8,212 bases of DNA from JBCDCB01 sp039182735. Lineage in GTDB: Bacteria; Planctomycetota; Phycisphaerae; Phycisphaerales; UBA1924. The position numbers and the translations under genes were made by a program. The stretch covers positions 1 to 8,212 of the forward strand of contig JBCDCB010000059.1 in NCBI GenBank assembly GCA_039182735.1. Direction: 5' to 3'. Positions 1 to 5,774 of this stretch are shown here, piece after piece (position 1 is the first letter of the stretch; every line of letters begins with the position of its first letter). The notes under the pieces are model-generated. The model searched no databases. It was given only the letters and a program-made list of their open reading frames with translations, and was not told the origin of the DNA.

Positions 1-195
1 CCGAAACTCGTTGAGATACACCGTCTTCTGCCGGATCCGGGCCCGCGCGCGCTCTGCGCGCGCCGCGTCGGCTTCCCACTCGAGAAACGCCAGCACGAAC
101 TCCTCGAGCGGCTCCCGTTCCTCGATCGCGTGCTCGTCCTTCGAGATCGCGTCGAGGAGCGTTTGCCATTGATCAGCGCGTTCGCTGGAACTCAC
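1..195 (-). CDS. Unidentified protein downstream of rbfA (5' part only)
   Basis: This is an open frame of 65 codons that starts at GTG (195-193) and continues past the window edge. The GTG overlaps the rbfA stop as GTGA, and a purine-rich AGGAAGGG ribosome-binding sequence (211-204) lies 8 nt upstream, so the start is well supported. The visible protein begins MSSSERADQWQTLL and is strongly charged, with Glu/Ala/Arg-rich, probably helical sequence (EWEADAARAERARARIR), ending at about VYLNEFR. It is the last visible gene of the nusA-infB-rbfA operon and is probably translationally coupled to rbfA. I cannot identify it securely. The pattern of an acidic helix followed by a 'YLNEFR'-like segment loosely recalls the N-terminus of endonuclease III/HhH-GPD-like proteins of planctomycetes, but that is memory-based and weak. 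No catalytic motif is visible in this portion. Confidence 0.72.
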   Translation of the reverse strand, partial: MSSSERADQWQTLLDAISKDEHAIEEREPLEEFVLAFLEWEADAARAERARARIRQKTVYLNEFR

Positions 196-608
196 GTGCC
201 CGTCCCTTCCTCTGTGTCTTGAGCGCGCTGGCGCGCTGCGCCCCAACCGACCGACCGGGGCGTTTCCTGCTCCGCGCGAACCTCGGCCAGCGCATCCAGC
301 ACCGCCGCTTCGCTTTTCGTCCCGTCGTCGAACTTGAACATGAGCGTCGGGACGCGCTTGATCGCCGTCGCGTCGCCCACGCGCCTGCGGATGTGCGCCG
401 CGGCGTCCGACAGCCCGTGCAGCGCGGTCTTTGCTTTGCGCTCCGGGGAGACCGTCACGCGCACCACCGCCACCGTCAGGTCGTCATCGATCGTCACCGA
501 CGTCACCGTGATCAGCACCGCGAGCCGCGGATCGGCCAGCCCGTCATTGAGCACGCCTTGGATCGCCCGCGCGATGACCGACGCCATGCGCTGCGCACGC
601 ACCTTCAT
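192..608 (-). CDS. rbfA: Ribosome-binding factor A (30S maturation)
   Basis: RbfA is a small KH-like protein that binds the free 30S subunit and assists late maturation of the 16S rRNA 5' end, and it is needed for cold adaptation in E. coli. The 138-residue product shows the family layout: N-terminal helix with RMASVIARAIQGVL (7-20), then DGLADPRL (22-29), then beta strands ITVTSVTIDDDLTVAVVRVTV (33-53), then ALHGLSDAAAHIRRRV (62-77) with the interhelical kink region, then RVPTLMFKFDDGTK (85-98). Residues beyond about 115 form a polar tail, which is common in the family. The start at ATG 608 has a strong SD (GGAGGG, 620-615) 6 nt upstream and overlaps the stop of the preceding DUF503 gene as ATGA. 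The stop overlaps the next gene as GTGA. Position after infB matches the conserved operon, so identification is secure. Confidence 0.95.
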   Translation of the reverse strand: MKVRAQRMASVIARAIQGVLNDGLADPRLAVLITVTSVTIDDDLTVAVVRVTVSPERKAKTALHGLSDAAAHIRRRVGDATAIKRVPTLMFKFDDGTKSEAAVLDALAEVRAEQETPRSVGWGAARQRAQDTEEGTGT

Positions 609-1027
609 CGCCCGCCCTCCGCGCCGTGGCGTGTTAGTTCCGACGCCGCCGACGCGATCTCTTCATCGCTGAAGACCGCACGCTCCGAGTCACTCCACGC
701 GGGAGTACCGTCGTCGCGGAGCGATCGCTCGAACGCGATCGCCACCGGCATGATCTCACGGGACACCACGCCCACGCGCGCATCGGCGACCGCGTCCACC
801 TTGCGCACGATCCGGTCGAGCAGCCCGTGCAGGAACGCGCCATCGCCGCTCGTCGCCGTGATCCCGAGCACGCAGTAGCGCACGTGGTCAGACGCCGCGA
901 CCTCCGCCACGCTCACCTGGTGCTCGCGGTGCAGGCGGTCCTTGAGCGACTTGACCACGCGCCGCTTGTCCTTGAGCGAGTTGCTCCCGGGCACGACGAG
1001 TTCGATCTGGCAGACGGCGACGAACAT
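605..1027 (-). CDS. DUF503 family protein (YlxP-like)
   Basis: This is a small conserved protein of unknown biochemical role found between infB and rbfA in many bacteria (B. subtilis YlxP). The core begins MFVAVCQIELVVPG and carries the family signature SLKDKRRVVKSLKDRLH (17-33), followed by VSVAEVAASDHVRYCVLGITATSG (38-61) and a C-terminal helix/strand ending near residue 95. The 140-residue product is longer than the usual 90-100 residues: about 45 extra polar residues follow (FERSLRDDGTPAWSDSE...). The ATG at 1027 gives the family's normal N-terminus. An in-frame GTG at 1042 overlaps the infB stop (GTGA), has GGAGGT 12 nt upstream, and would add five residues; it is a real alternative. The gene overlaps rbfA by 4 nt (ATGA). 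Family assignment is confident, exact start less so. Confidence 0.88.
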   Translation of the reverse strand: MFVAVCQIELVVPGSNSLKDKRRVVKSLKDRLHREHQVSVAEVAASDHVRYCVLGITATSGDGAFLHGLLDRIVRKVDAVADARVGVVSREIMPVAIAFERSLRDDGTPAWSDSERAVFSDEEIASAASELTRHGAEGGR

Positions 1028-1038
1028 GGCTCGCGCGC

Positions 1039-3858
1039 TCACAGGGTGCGCTTGACCTCCACCTTGCGGTAGCACTCGAGCACGTCCCCGTCCTTGATGT
1101 CGTCGTACCCGACGATCTTCATGCCGCACTCTTGACCGTTCGGCACTTCCTTGACGTCGTCCTTGAACCGCTTGAGCTGTTCGAGCACGCGGTCGTGCTC
1201 GATGACGATCCCGTCGCGCGTCACGCGGATCAGCGCGTTGCGCTCGATCTTGCCGTCCGTGACATAGCAACCCGCGATCGCGCCCACCTTGCTGATCTTG
1301 AAGACCTGGCGGACGTCGGCGTGACCGATGATCTCCTCGCGCACCTCCGGCTCGAGCAGACCCTCCGCCGCCTTCTTCACGTCGTCCACGATGTCGTAGA
1401 TCACCTGGTACGAGCGGATCTCGACGCCCTTGTTCTCCGCAGCCTTCCGCGCCTTGCCCGTCGGGATGACATTGAATCCCATGATGACCGCGCCGGACGC
1501 CGCCGCCAGCGTGACGTCGCTCTCCGTGATCCCGCCCACTGCCGAGTGCAGCACGCGGACCTTCACTTCGTCCGTCGCGATGTCCTCCACCGACTTGCGG
1601 ATCACGTCCACCGAGCCCTGCACGTCCGCCTTCAGCACCACGAGCAGTTCCTTGAGCTCCGCTTCCTGCATCGCGCTGAACATGCGGTCCAGCGTCATCT
1701 TCGGCTGCGCGAGCTGCTCCTGACGCTCCGCGTCGCGACGCTGCTCCGCCGCCTGCTGCGCCGTCTTCAGGTCCTTCACGATGTAGAACTCGTCGCCCGC
1801 GTCGGGCACCGAGTCGATGCCCGAAACCTGCACCGGCGTCGAAGGCCCGGCGGTCTTGATCCGCTCGCCGCGATCGTTCGTGATGTCACGCACGCGACCG
1901 AACCCGCGGCCCGCGACCACGAAGTCGCCCACCTTCAACTCGCCCTGCTGCACGAGGATGTTCGCGACCGCGCCGCGACCTTCTTCGAGACGCGCCTCGA
2001 TCACCGTGCCCGACGCGCTGCCGCCGAAGTCAGTGGTCAACTCGAGCAGTTCCGCTTGGTAATCGATCATGTCGAGCAGGTCCTGCACGCCGCGACCCGT
2101 CGCCGCGGACGTGCGGATGACTTCAAGGTCACCGCCCCAGTCAGCCGGGTTCAGTTCCTGCTCCGTGAGCTGCCCGTAAATCCGCTGGATGTTCGTTTCT
2201 TCTTCCGCGCCCGGAAGGTCGATCTTGTTCAGCGCGACCACCAGCGGGACGCCCGCCGCCTTGGCGTGGCTGATCGACTCGGCGGTTTGCGGCATGACTC
2301 CGTCGTCCGCCGCGACCACCAGCACAACGATGTCCGTCATGTTCGCGCCGCGCGAGCGCATCTCGGTGAATGCTTCGTGACCCGGCGTGTCGAGGAAGCA
2401 GATCTGTCGCTCGTTCTCGCCCGCCGTCACGTTCACGAGGAAGGCGCTGGTCGCCTGCGTGATGCCGCCGGCTTCGCCCTCCGCGACGTTCGCGTTCCGG
2501 ATCCTGTCGAGCAGCGACGTCTTGCCGTGGTCCACGTGGCCCAGGATGGTCACGACGGGTCGGCGTGACTGCTCATCGACCAGTTCGCGATCGGCGAACT
2601 CTTGCTTCACCGCCGCTTCGCCGGTCTTCTGCTCCGAGATCTCGAGCTCGATGTCGTACTCCATCATGATTTCGACGGCCGTCTCGTCGTCGATCCCGGA
2701 GTTCACGCTCGCCATCACGCCCTGCATGAAGAGCTTCTTGACGATTTCCGCGGCCTTGACGCCCGTCGCCGCCGAGAGCTCCTTGATGGTGAAGGGCTTG
2801 GCGATCTTGACCGGGCCGCCGGTATCCGCGGCGGTCTGGGCGCGCTTCGCCTGCTTGCCCTTGATCTTCTGATCGCGTCGGCGCTGTCGGAGGAACCCTC
2901 CGGAGCGCGCAAGCCGTGCCTGGCGCTCGACGAGGTCCTGCTGGCGCCACGCGCCGCCCCCGCCTTCACCGCGACCGCTGCGTCGTCCACCGGTGCGAGC
3001 GCCCGCGCGATCTCCTTCGCCGGCGCCGCTGCCGCCACCGCGCCGTTTGTTCCCGCCGCCGCCGCCGCGACGAGGCCCGCCGCGACCGCCGGCCTCTTCC
3101 ATCGGGGGCATGTCGGGTCCGGCAACACCGCCGCCGCCGCGCGGCCCGCGTGCCATGGGGCCGCCGCCGCCCGGCCCGCCCCCGCGTGAACGCGGACGAT
3201 CCATCTGTTCGGGCGCCTCAACGCGCACGACCTTCGGACCGCTCAACTTCGCCGGCTTCTGCTTGATCTCGTCCACCGTCGGACCGACCGGCTTCACCAC
3301 CGACGGACGCTGCGGCACGTTCTGCGGCGCCGGCTGAGAAGGCTCCGCGGGATCCGCGGGATCCGCGGGCGTTGCTCGGGCCTCGGGCGCACTCGCCGCG
3401 GGGCGGACCTCTCGTGGCGCTTCGGTGGGCGCCGTCGGAGCAGCGGGGGGTGCCGGTTCCGATGGCGTCGGCATGACCGTCGCTGGCTCGGTCGGTGCCG
3501 CAGGCGTGGGTGCCGGTGCGGCAGGCGCGGCCGTCGCGCTCCCGCCGTCGCCGTTCTCCGCGGTCGGCTCGCCGACCTCGGTCTCCGTCGTCTTCGCGGC
3601 GGCCTTCTTGCGCGCGGCCTTCTTCTTCGCCGGTGCCTTGACCTTCTCGAGCTGGACCTTCGCCGCGGTCTCGACGGCGGTCCCGCCGCCGGTGTCGCCC
3701 TCGCCAGAGAACCACTCGCGGATCGTGGCCTCGAGACCCGCGGAGACGCTCGACATGTGGTTGTTCACCGAGTCGATGCCCTCCGCCGAGCACTTCTCGA
3801 CGATGGCCTTGGACTTGACGCCAAGCTCTTTGGCGATCTCAAAGATTCTGCGAGCCAA
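1039..3858 (-). CDS. infB: Translation initiation factor IF-2
   Basis: IF-2 is the GTPase that brings fMet-tRNA to the 30S subunit and promotes subunit joining. Numbering is from TTG 3858 (939 residues). An IF2N module opens the protein (MARRIFEIAKELGVKSKAIV, 1-50). A long linker follows: Lys/Ala-rich at about 75-90, Ala/Pro-rich at about 105-190, Gly/Arg-rich at about 224-304. A second IF2N module spans about 349-407. The G domain has G1 GHVDHGKT (440-447), G2 GGITQ (464-468), G3 DTPGHE (490-495) with the catalytic-type His, G4 NKID (544-547) and G5 SAA (584-586). Domains II and III follow, then the C-terminal fMet-tRNA-binding domain with GHADVRQVF and GAIAGCYV. TTG 3858 is preferred over the longer TTG 3891 because it reproduces the family N-terminus and has GGAG 6 nt upstream. 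The first in-frame ATG would cut into the first IF2N module. The length is within the range of long IF-2 proteins. Confidence 0.97.
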   Translation of the reverse strand: MARRIFEIAKELGVKSKAIVEKCSAEGIDSVNNHMSSVSAGLEATIREWFSGEGDTGGGTAVETAAKVQLEKVKAPAKKKAARKKAAAKTTETEVGEPTAENGDGGSATAAPAAPAPTPAAPTEPATVMPTPSEPAPPAAPTAPTEAPREVRPAASAPEARATPADPADPAEPSQPAPQNVPQRPSVVKPVGPTVDEIKQKPAKLSGPKVVRVEAPEQMDRPRSRGGGPGGGGPMARGPRGGGGVAGPDMPPMEEAGGRGGPRRGGGGGNKRRGGGSGAGEGDRAGARTGGRRSGRGEGGGGAWRQQDLVERQARLARSGGFLRQRRRDQKIKGKQAKRAQTAADTGGPVKIAKPFTIKELSAATGVKAAEIVKKLFMQGVMASVNSGIDDETAVEIMMEYDIELEISEQKTGEAAVKQEFADRELVDEQSRRPVVTILGHVDHGKTSLLDRIRNANVAEGEAGGITQATSAFLVNVTAGENERQICFLDTPGHEAFTEMRSRGANMTDIVVLVVAADDGVMPQTAESISHAKAAGVPLVVALNKIDLPGAEEETNIQRIYGQLTEQELNPADWGGDLEVIRTSAATGRGVQDLLDMIDYQAELLELTTDFGGSASGTVIEARLEEGRGAVANILVQQGELKVGDFVVAGRGFGRVRDITNDRGERIKTAGPSTPVQVSGIDSVPDAGDEFYIVKDLKTAQQAAEQRRDAERQEQLAQPKMTLDRMFSAMQEAELKELLVVLKADVQGSVDVIRKSVEDIATDEVKVRVLHSAVGGITESDVTLAAASGAVIMGFNVIPTGKARKAAENKGVEIRSYQVIYDIVDDVKKAAEGLLEPEVREEIIGHADVRQVFKISKVGAIAGCYVTDGKIERNALIRVTRDGIVIEHDRVLEQLKRFKDDVKEVPNGQECGMKIVGYDDIKDGDVLECYRKVEVKRTL
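2944..3189 (-). other. Gly/Arg-rich (RGG-like) low-complexity segment of IF-2
   Basis: This stretch encodes roughly residues 224-304 of IF-2, between the Ala/Pro linker and the second IF2N module. It consists almost entirely of Gly and Arg with scattered RGG, RRGGG and GRR groups (for example PRRGGGGGNKRRGGGSG). It is probably disordered. Gly/Arg boxes in other proteins bind RNA nonspecifically, so a role near rRNA or mRNA is plausible but is inference. The plus strand is correspondingly rich in CCGCC runs, which makes spurious open frames appear on both strands. Confidence 0.85.
3344..3369. repeat. 9-bp tandem repeat inside infB (almost 3 copies)
   Basis: The unit TCCGCGGGA is repeated perfectly from 3344 to 3369, nearly three copies. 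On the coding (minus) strand it encodes the tripeptide ADP repeated in the sequence TPADPADPAEPS of the Ala/Pro linker. It keeps the reading frame, so slippage would change the linker length by three residues per unit. Confidence 0.85.
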
Positions 3859-3864
3859 GTGGTT

Positions 3865-3868
3865 CTCC
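3865..3868 (-). promoter_or_regulatory. Ribosome-binding site deciding the infB start
   Basis: GGAG on the minus strand, 6 nt before TTG 3858. The alternative TTG at 3891 has no purine-rich core at a suitable distance and lies at the edge of a hairpin stem. This site therefore supports the shorter protein whose N-terminus matches other IF-2 proteins. Confidence 0.75.
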
Positions 3869-3871
3869 GAG

Positions 3872-3944
3872 TGCGGCGTTCCGCGCCGCAATAAGCATCA
3901 CTCGCGGGCTCCCGCCCGCAACACACAATCCGCCAAACCGGCGG
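3872..3944 (-). promoter_or_regulatory. Three tandem hairpins in the nusA-infB spacer
   Basis: The 90 nt between the nusA stop and infB start contain three separate perfect inverted repeats. In transcript order they are: GGCGG/CCGCC-type 5-bp stem with 5-nt loop (3944-3930); GCGGGC with GCCCGC, 6-bp stem with 4-nt loop (3919-3904); TGCGGCG with CGCCGCA, 7-bp stem with 5-nt loop (3890-3872). The last stem ends 3 nt before the infB SD. None is followed by a U-run, so they are not typical intrinsic terminators. They could be processing sites, mRNA stabilisers, or elements that set the accessibility of the infB SD. Function is inferred only. Confidence 0.55.
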
Positions 3945-3948
3945 CGAT

Positions 3949-5373
3949 TCACACGTCTTCGCCGCCGTGATCCTTCGGCGTCTCTCCGCCCGACAGGATC
4001 GCGTCGGCCTGCGCCTCGTCGAGCGGGGCGCTCGCGGGCTCTTCGTCGTTCTGCGGGGCAGGTGCCGGAGCGGAGCCGGCACCGAGGATCGCTGCCGCCG
4101 CGAGATCCGCGCTGACGCCTTCCGTCGGGACATCGCCCGAGAGCAGACGCTGCGCCGCGTCCTGCTCCTCGCGCCGGCGTGCCTCCGCCTCTTCCTTCTC
4201 TTTCGCCTGCTCTTCCGCCACGATCTTCGACCGTGCCGACGCCGCAGATACCAGCGACTCCGCCACCGCGGGCTCGATCTCGAGCTCCTCGGCGATCGCT
4301 TCCAGCCCGACCTCTTCCACGTCGAAGACGCTCACGACGCCAAGCGCCGCGAGGCGGTCGAGCATCTCCTCGCTGATCCCCTCCACGCCCTTGAGCGTGT
4401 CGGCCATGATCTCGAGGCCCTTGTTGAACTCGTCGGGCGTGAGGATGTCCACGTCCCAGCCCGTCAGGCGTGCCGCGAGCCGCACGTTCTGACCGCGCTT
4501 GCCGATCGCCAGCGAGAGCTGGTCATCGTGTACGACGACCGTCGCGCGACCGAGCTCGAAGCAGAGCGAAATCTCGGCAACCTCCGCGGGCTTGAGCGCG
4601 TTGCCGATGAGGATCTGGCTCGACTCGTTCCAACGGACGATGTCGATCTTCTCGCCGTTGAGCTCATCGACGATGTTCTTGATGCGCGAGCCGCGCACGC
4701 CGACGCACGCGCCGACCGCGTCCACCTTCGAGTCGATCGAACTGACCGCGAGCTTCGTGCGGAACCCCGCCTCGCGCGCCATCGCCTTGATCTCGATGAT
4801 CCGCTCGTTGACTTCGGGCACTTCGACCTCGAACAGGCGGCGGATGAAGTCCGGGTGCGAACGCGACAGCACGATCTTGACCTGATTCCCGTCCTCGCGC
4901 ACGTCCAGCAGCAGGCACCGGATGCGGTCGCCCGGCGCGAACTGCTCGCCGGGGATCTGTTCCGAGCGGGGCATGAAGCCCTCCGCACGATCGATCTGCA
5001 CGATGAGCGCGCCGCCCTCGTATCGCTGCGCGGTGCCGGTGACGACCTCGCCCACGCGCTTCGAGAACTCCGCGTACGTGCTCTCACGCTCGTCCTCGCG
5101 GAACTTCTGGATCATCACCTGCTTGAACGTCTGTGCCGCGATACGCCCGAACGATTCCGCGGCCATGTTCATCGGCTCGCCGTGACGCGTCAGCGACATC
5201 TCGCCTGTCAGGCGATCGATCGTGCACTGGAACTCCTCGGTGTCGAGCGAGTTGTAGTACTTGCGCGCGGCGGACACCATCGCGAGTTCGAGGTCGCTGA
5301 TCAGCAGGTCGCGATCGAGCCCGCGTTCGCGTGCGATCGAATCGACCAGTCGGAGCATTTCGGGGGCGTTCAT
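3949..5373 (-). CDS. nusA: Transcription elongation/termination factor NusA
   Basis: NusA binds RNA polymerase and nascent RNA, and modulates pausing, intrinsic termination and antitermination. The 474-residue product shows, in order: an N-terminal polymerase-binding domain (about 1-105; MLRLVDSIARERGLDRDLLI near the start), an S1 domain (about 106-171; GEVVTGTAQRYEGGALIVQI), KH1 with GVRGSRIKNIVDELNG (225-240), KH2 with GKRGQNVRLAARLTGW (291-306), and one helix-hairpin-helix region (about 325-380; EGISEEMLDRLAALGVVSVF). A charged helical stretch (380-410) and an acidic Ala/Pro tail follow. ATG 5373 is chosen because it gives the normal N-terminus; only a weak GGAA SD lies 7 nt upstream. It is the first gene of the minus-strand operon, directly ahead of infB, with no rimP before it. 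Identification is secure. Confidence 0.96.
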   Translation of the reverse strand: MNAPEMLRLVDSIARERGLDRDLLISDLELAMVSAARKYYNSLDTEEFQCTIDRLTGEMSLTRHGEPMNMAAESFGRIAAQTFKQVMIQKFREDERESTYAEFSKRVGEVVTGTAQRYEGGALIVQIDRAEGFMPRSEQIPGEQFAPGDRIRCLLLDVREDGNQVKIVLSRSHPDFIRRLFEVEVPEVNERIIEIKAMAREAGFRTKLAVSSIDSKVDAVGACVGVRGSRIKNIVDELNGEKIDIVRWNESSQILIGNALKPAEVAEISLCFELGRATVVVHDDQLSLAIGKRGQNVRLAARLTGWDVDILTPDEFNKGLEIMADTLKGVEGISEEMLDRLAALGVVSVFDVEEVGLEAIAEELEIEPAVAESLVSAASARSKIVAEEQAKEKEEAEARRREEQDAAQRLLSGDVPTEGVSADLAAAAILGAGSAPAPAPQNDEEPASAPLDEAQADAILSGGETPKDHGGEDV

Positions 5374-5396
5374 CGTTCGGTTCCGTCTCGGATGTC

Positions 5397-5410
5397 GGGG
5401 CGATCGCCCC
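5397..5410. promoter_or_regulatory. 14-bp perfect palindrome upstream of nusA
   Basis: GGGGCGATCGCCCC reads identically on both strands and ends 24 nt before the nusA ATG. It could be a dimeric-repressor operator or, in RNA, a small stem that affects access to the weak nusA SD. Its core is GCGATCGC, an octamer overrepresented in some GC-rich genomes, so chance or genome-wide bias is possible. Confidence 0.4.
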
Positions 5411-5456
5411 TCGGGTTGTCAGACTCTCGGACCGCGCCGGCGACCCCGCCGAACGC

Positions 5457-5504
5457 AAAAAACAACACGGGCCACGAGCGGCCTGGAAGCACGCGGGTGG
5501 CCCG
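5457..5504 (-). terminator. Terminator-like hairpin in the nusA leader (possible attenuator)
   Basis: On the minus strand an 8-bp perfect stem, CGGGCCAC (5504-5497) with GTGGCCCG (5475-5468), encloses a 21-nt loop and is followed at once by TGTTGTTTTTT (5467-5457). The GC-rich stem plus U-rich tail is the layout of an intrinsic terminator, oriented toward nusA and ending 83 nt before its ATG. It lies downstream of the likely nusA promoter. It could therefore act as an attenuator in the leader, or terminate a short upstream transcript. The large loop weakens the case, although part of it may fold further. Confidence 0.5.
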
Positions 5505-5635
5505 AGCGAGCGGACACGCGGAGACCAATCGGTCACCGCATTCGACACTCGTCACGCGTCAACGCATCGGCAAGCCTCCGGCGCACCGAACCCGGCCCCT
5601 ACGTGCGATCTCCGCGCATCGACCGAGCACACGGG

Positions 5636-5663
5636 CTGGATGACGCTCAACCTGCATGACGCT
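5636..5663. repeat. 12-bp direct repeat in the nusA leader
   Basis: CTGGATGACGCT (5636-5647) and CTGCATGACGCT (5652-5663) match at 11 of 12 positions and are separated by CAAC, giving a 16-bp period. The heptamer TGACGCT also occurs in the opposite orientation inside the -35 region of the putative nusA promoter (minus strand, 5739-5733). A regulator-binding site is possible; nothing identifies the regulator. Confidence 0.5.
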
Positions 5664-5710
5664 GGACCATACAAACGCTCCCACCGCCGAGACGGCGCAT
5701 TGAACCCCAA

Positions 5711-5740
5711 AGAGTAGACCCCCCGCGCCCGCAGCGTCAA
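5711..5740 (-). promoter_or_regulatory. Putative sigma70-type promoter for nusA operon
   Basis: On the minus strand TTGACG (5740-5735) matches the -35 consensus at 5 of 6 positions. After an 18-nt spacer comes TACTCT (5716-5711), a weak -10. This would start transcription near 5704 and give a leader of about 330 nt before nusA. The spacer is GC-rich and the -10 poor, so the call is tentative. The segment TACTCTTTG at its downstream end also resembles a boxA antitermination element (TGCTCTTTA), which would only be transcribed if the real promoter lies further upstream. Confidence 0.4.
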
Positions 5741-5768
5741 CCGCACCCCGCGCCAGCCGCGGAATCGG

Positions 5769-5774
5769 TATGGT
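5769..5774 (+). promoter_or_regulatory. -10-like box for probable leaderless STAS mRNA
   Basis: TATGGT ends 6 nt before the ATG at 5781, so that if the A of ATG is +1 the box sits at -12 to -7. No Shine-Dalgarno core lies in the 15 nt before the ATG (GGTTCTTCC). A recognisable -35 is missing. This TANNNT-then-ATG spacing is the known signature of leaderless genes in several phyla; here it is inferred from spacing alone. Confidence 0.4.

Noticed and set aside
1132..2568. Long plus-strand open frame of 478 codons antisense to infB
   Set aside because: It is rich in Arg, His, Asp and Leu with no family resemblance, the typical shadow of a GC-rich gene. The minus strand encodes unmistakable IF-2 here.
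2994..3190. CCGCC-rich stretch as a DNA repeat array or CRISPR-like element
   Set aside because: It is explained by Gly/Arg codons of the IF-2 linker; there is no fixed repeat-spacer period.
5370..5555. 61-codon minus-strand frame ending in ATGA with the nusA start, possible leader peptide
   Set aside because: The overlap is attractive, but there is no SD before its GTG, no recognisable motif, and third positions are not GC-biased like real genes here. It also spans the terminator-like hairpin.
3967..5643. Plus-strand open frame of 558 codons antisense to nusA
   Set aside because: Composition is the Arg/Leu/Asp-rich mirror of a GC-rich gene and it shows no domain. NusA motifs are clear on the other strand.
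5505..5710. Possible tRNA in the nusA leader (E. coli has metY there); GGTTCAAT and GGTTCGGT looked like T-loops
   Set aside because: Neither has a paired 5-bp T-stem, and no acceptor stem, anticodon arm or CCA could be fitted.
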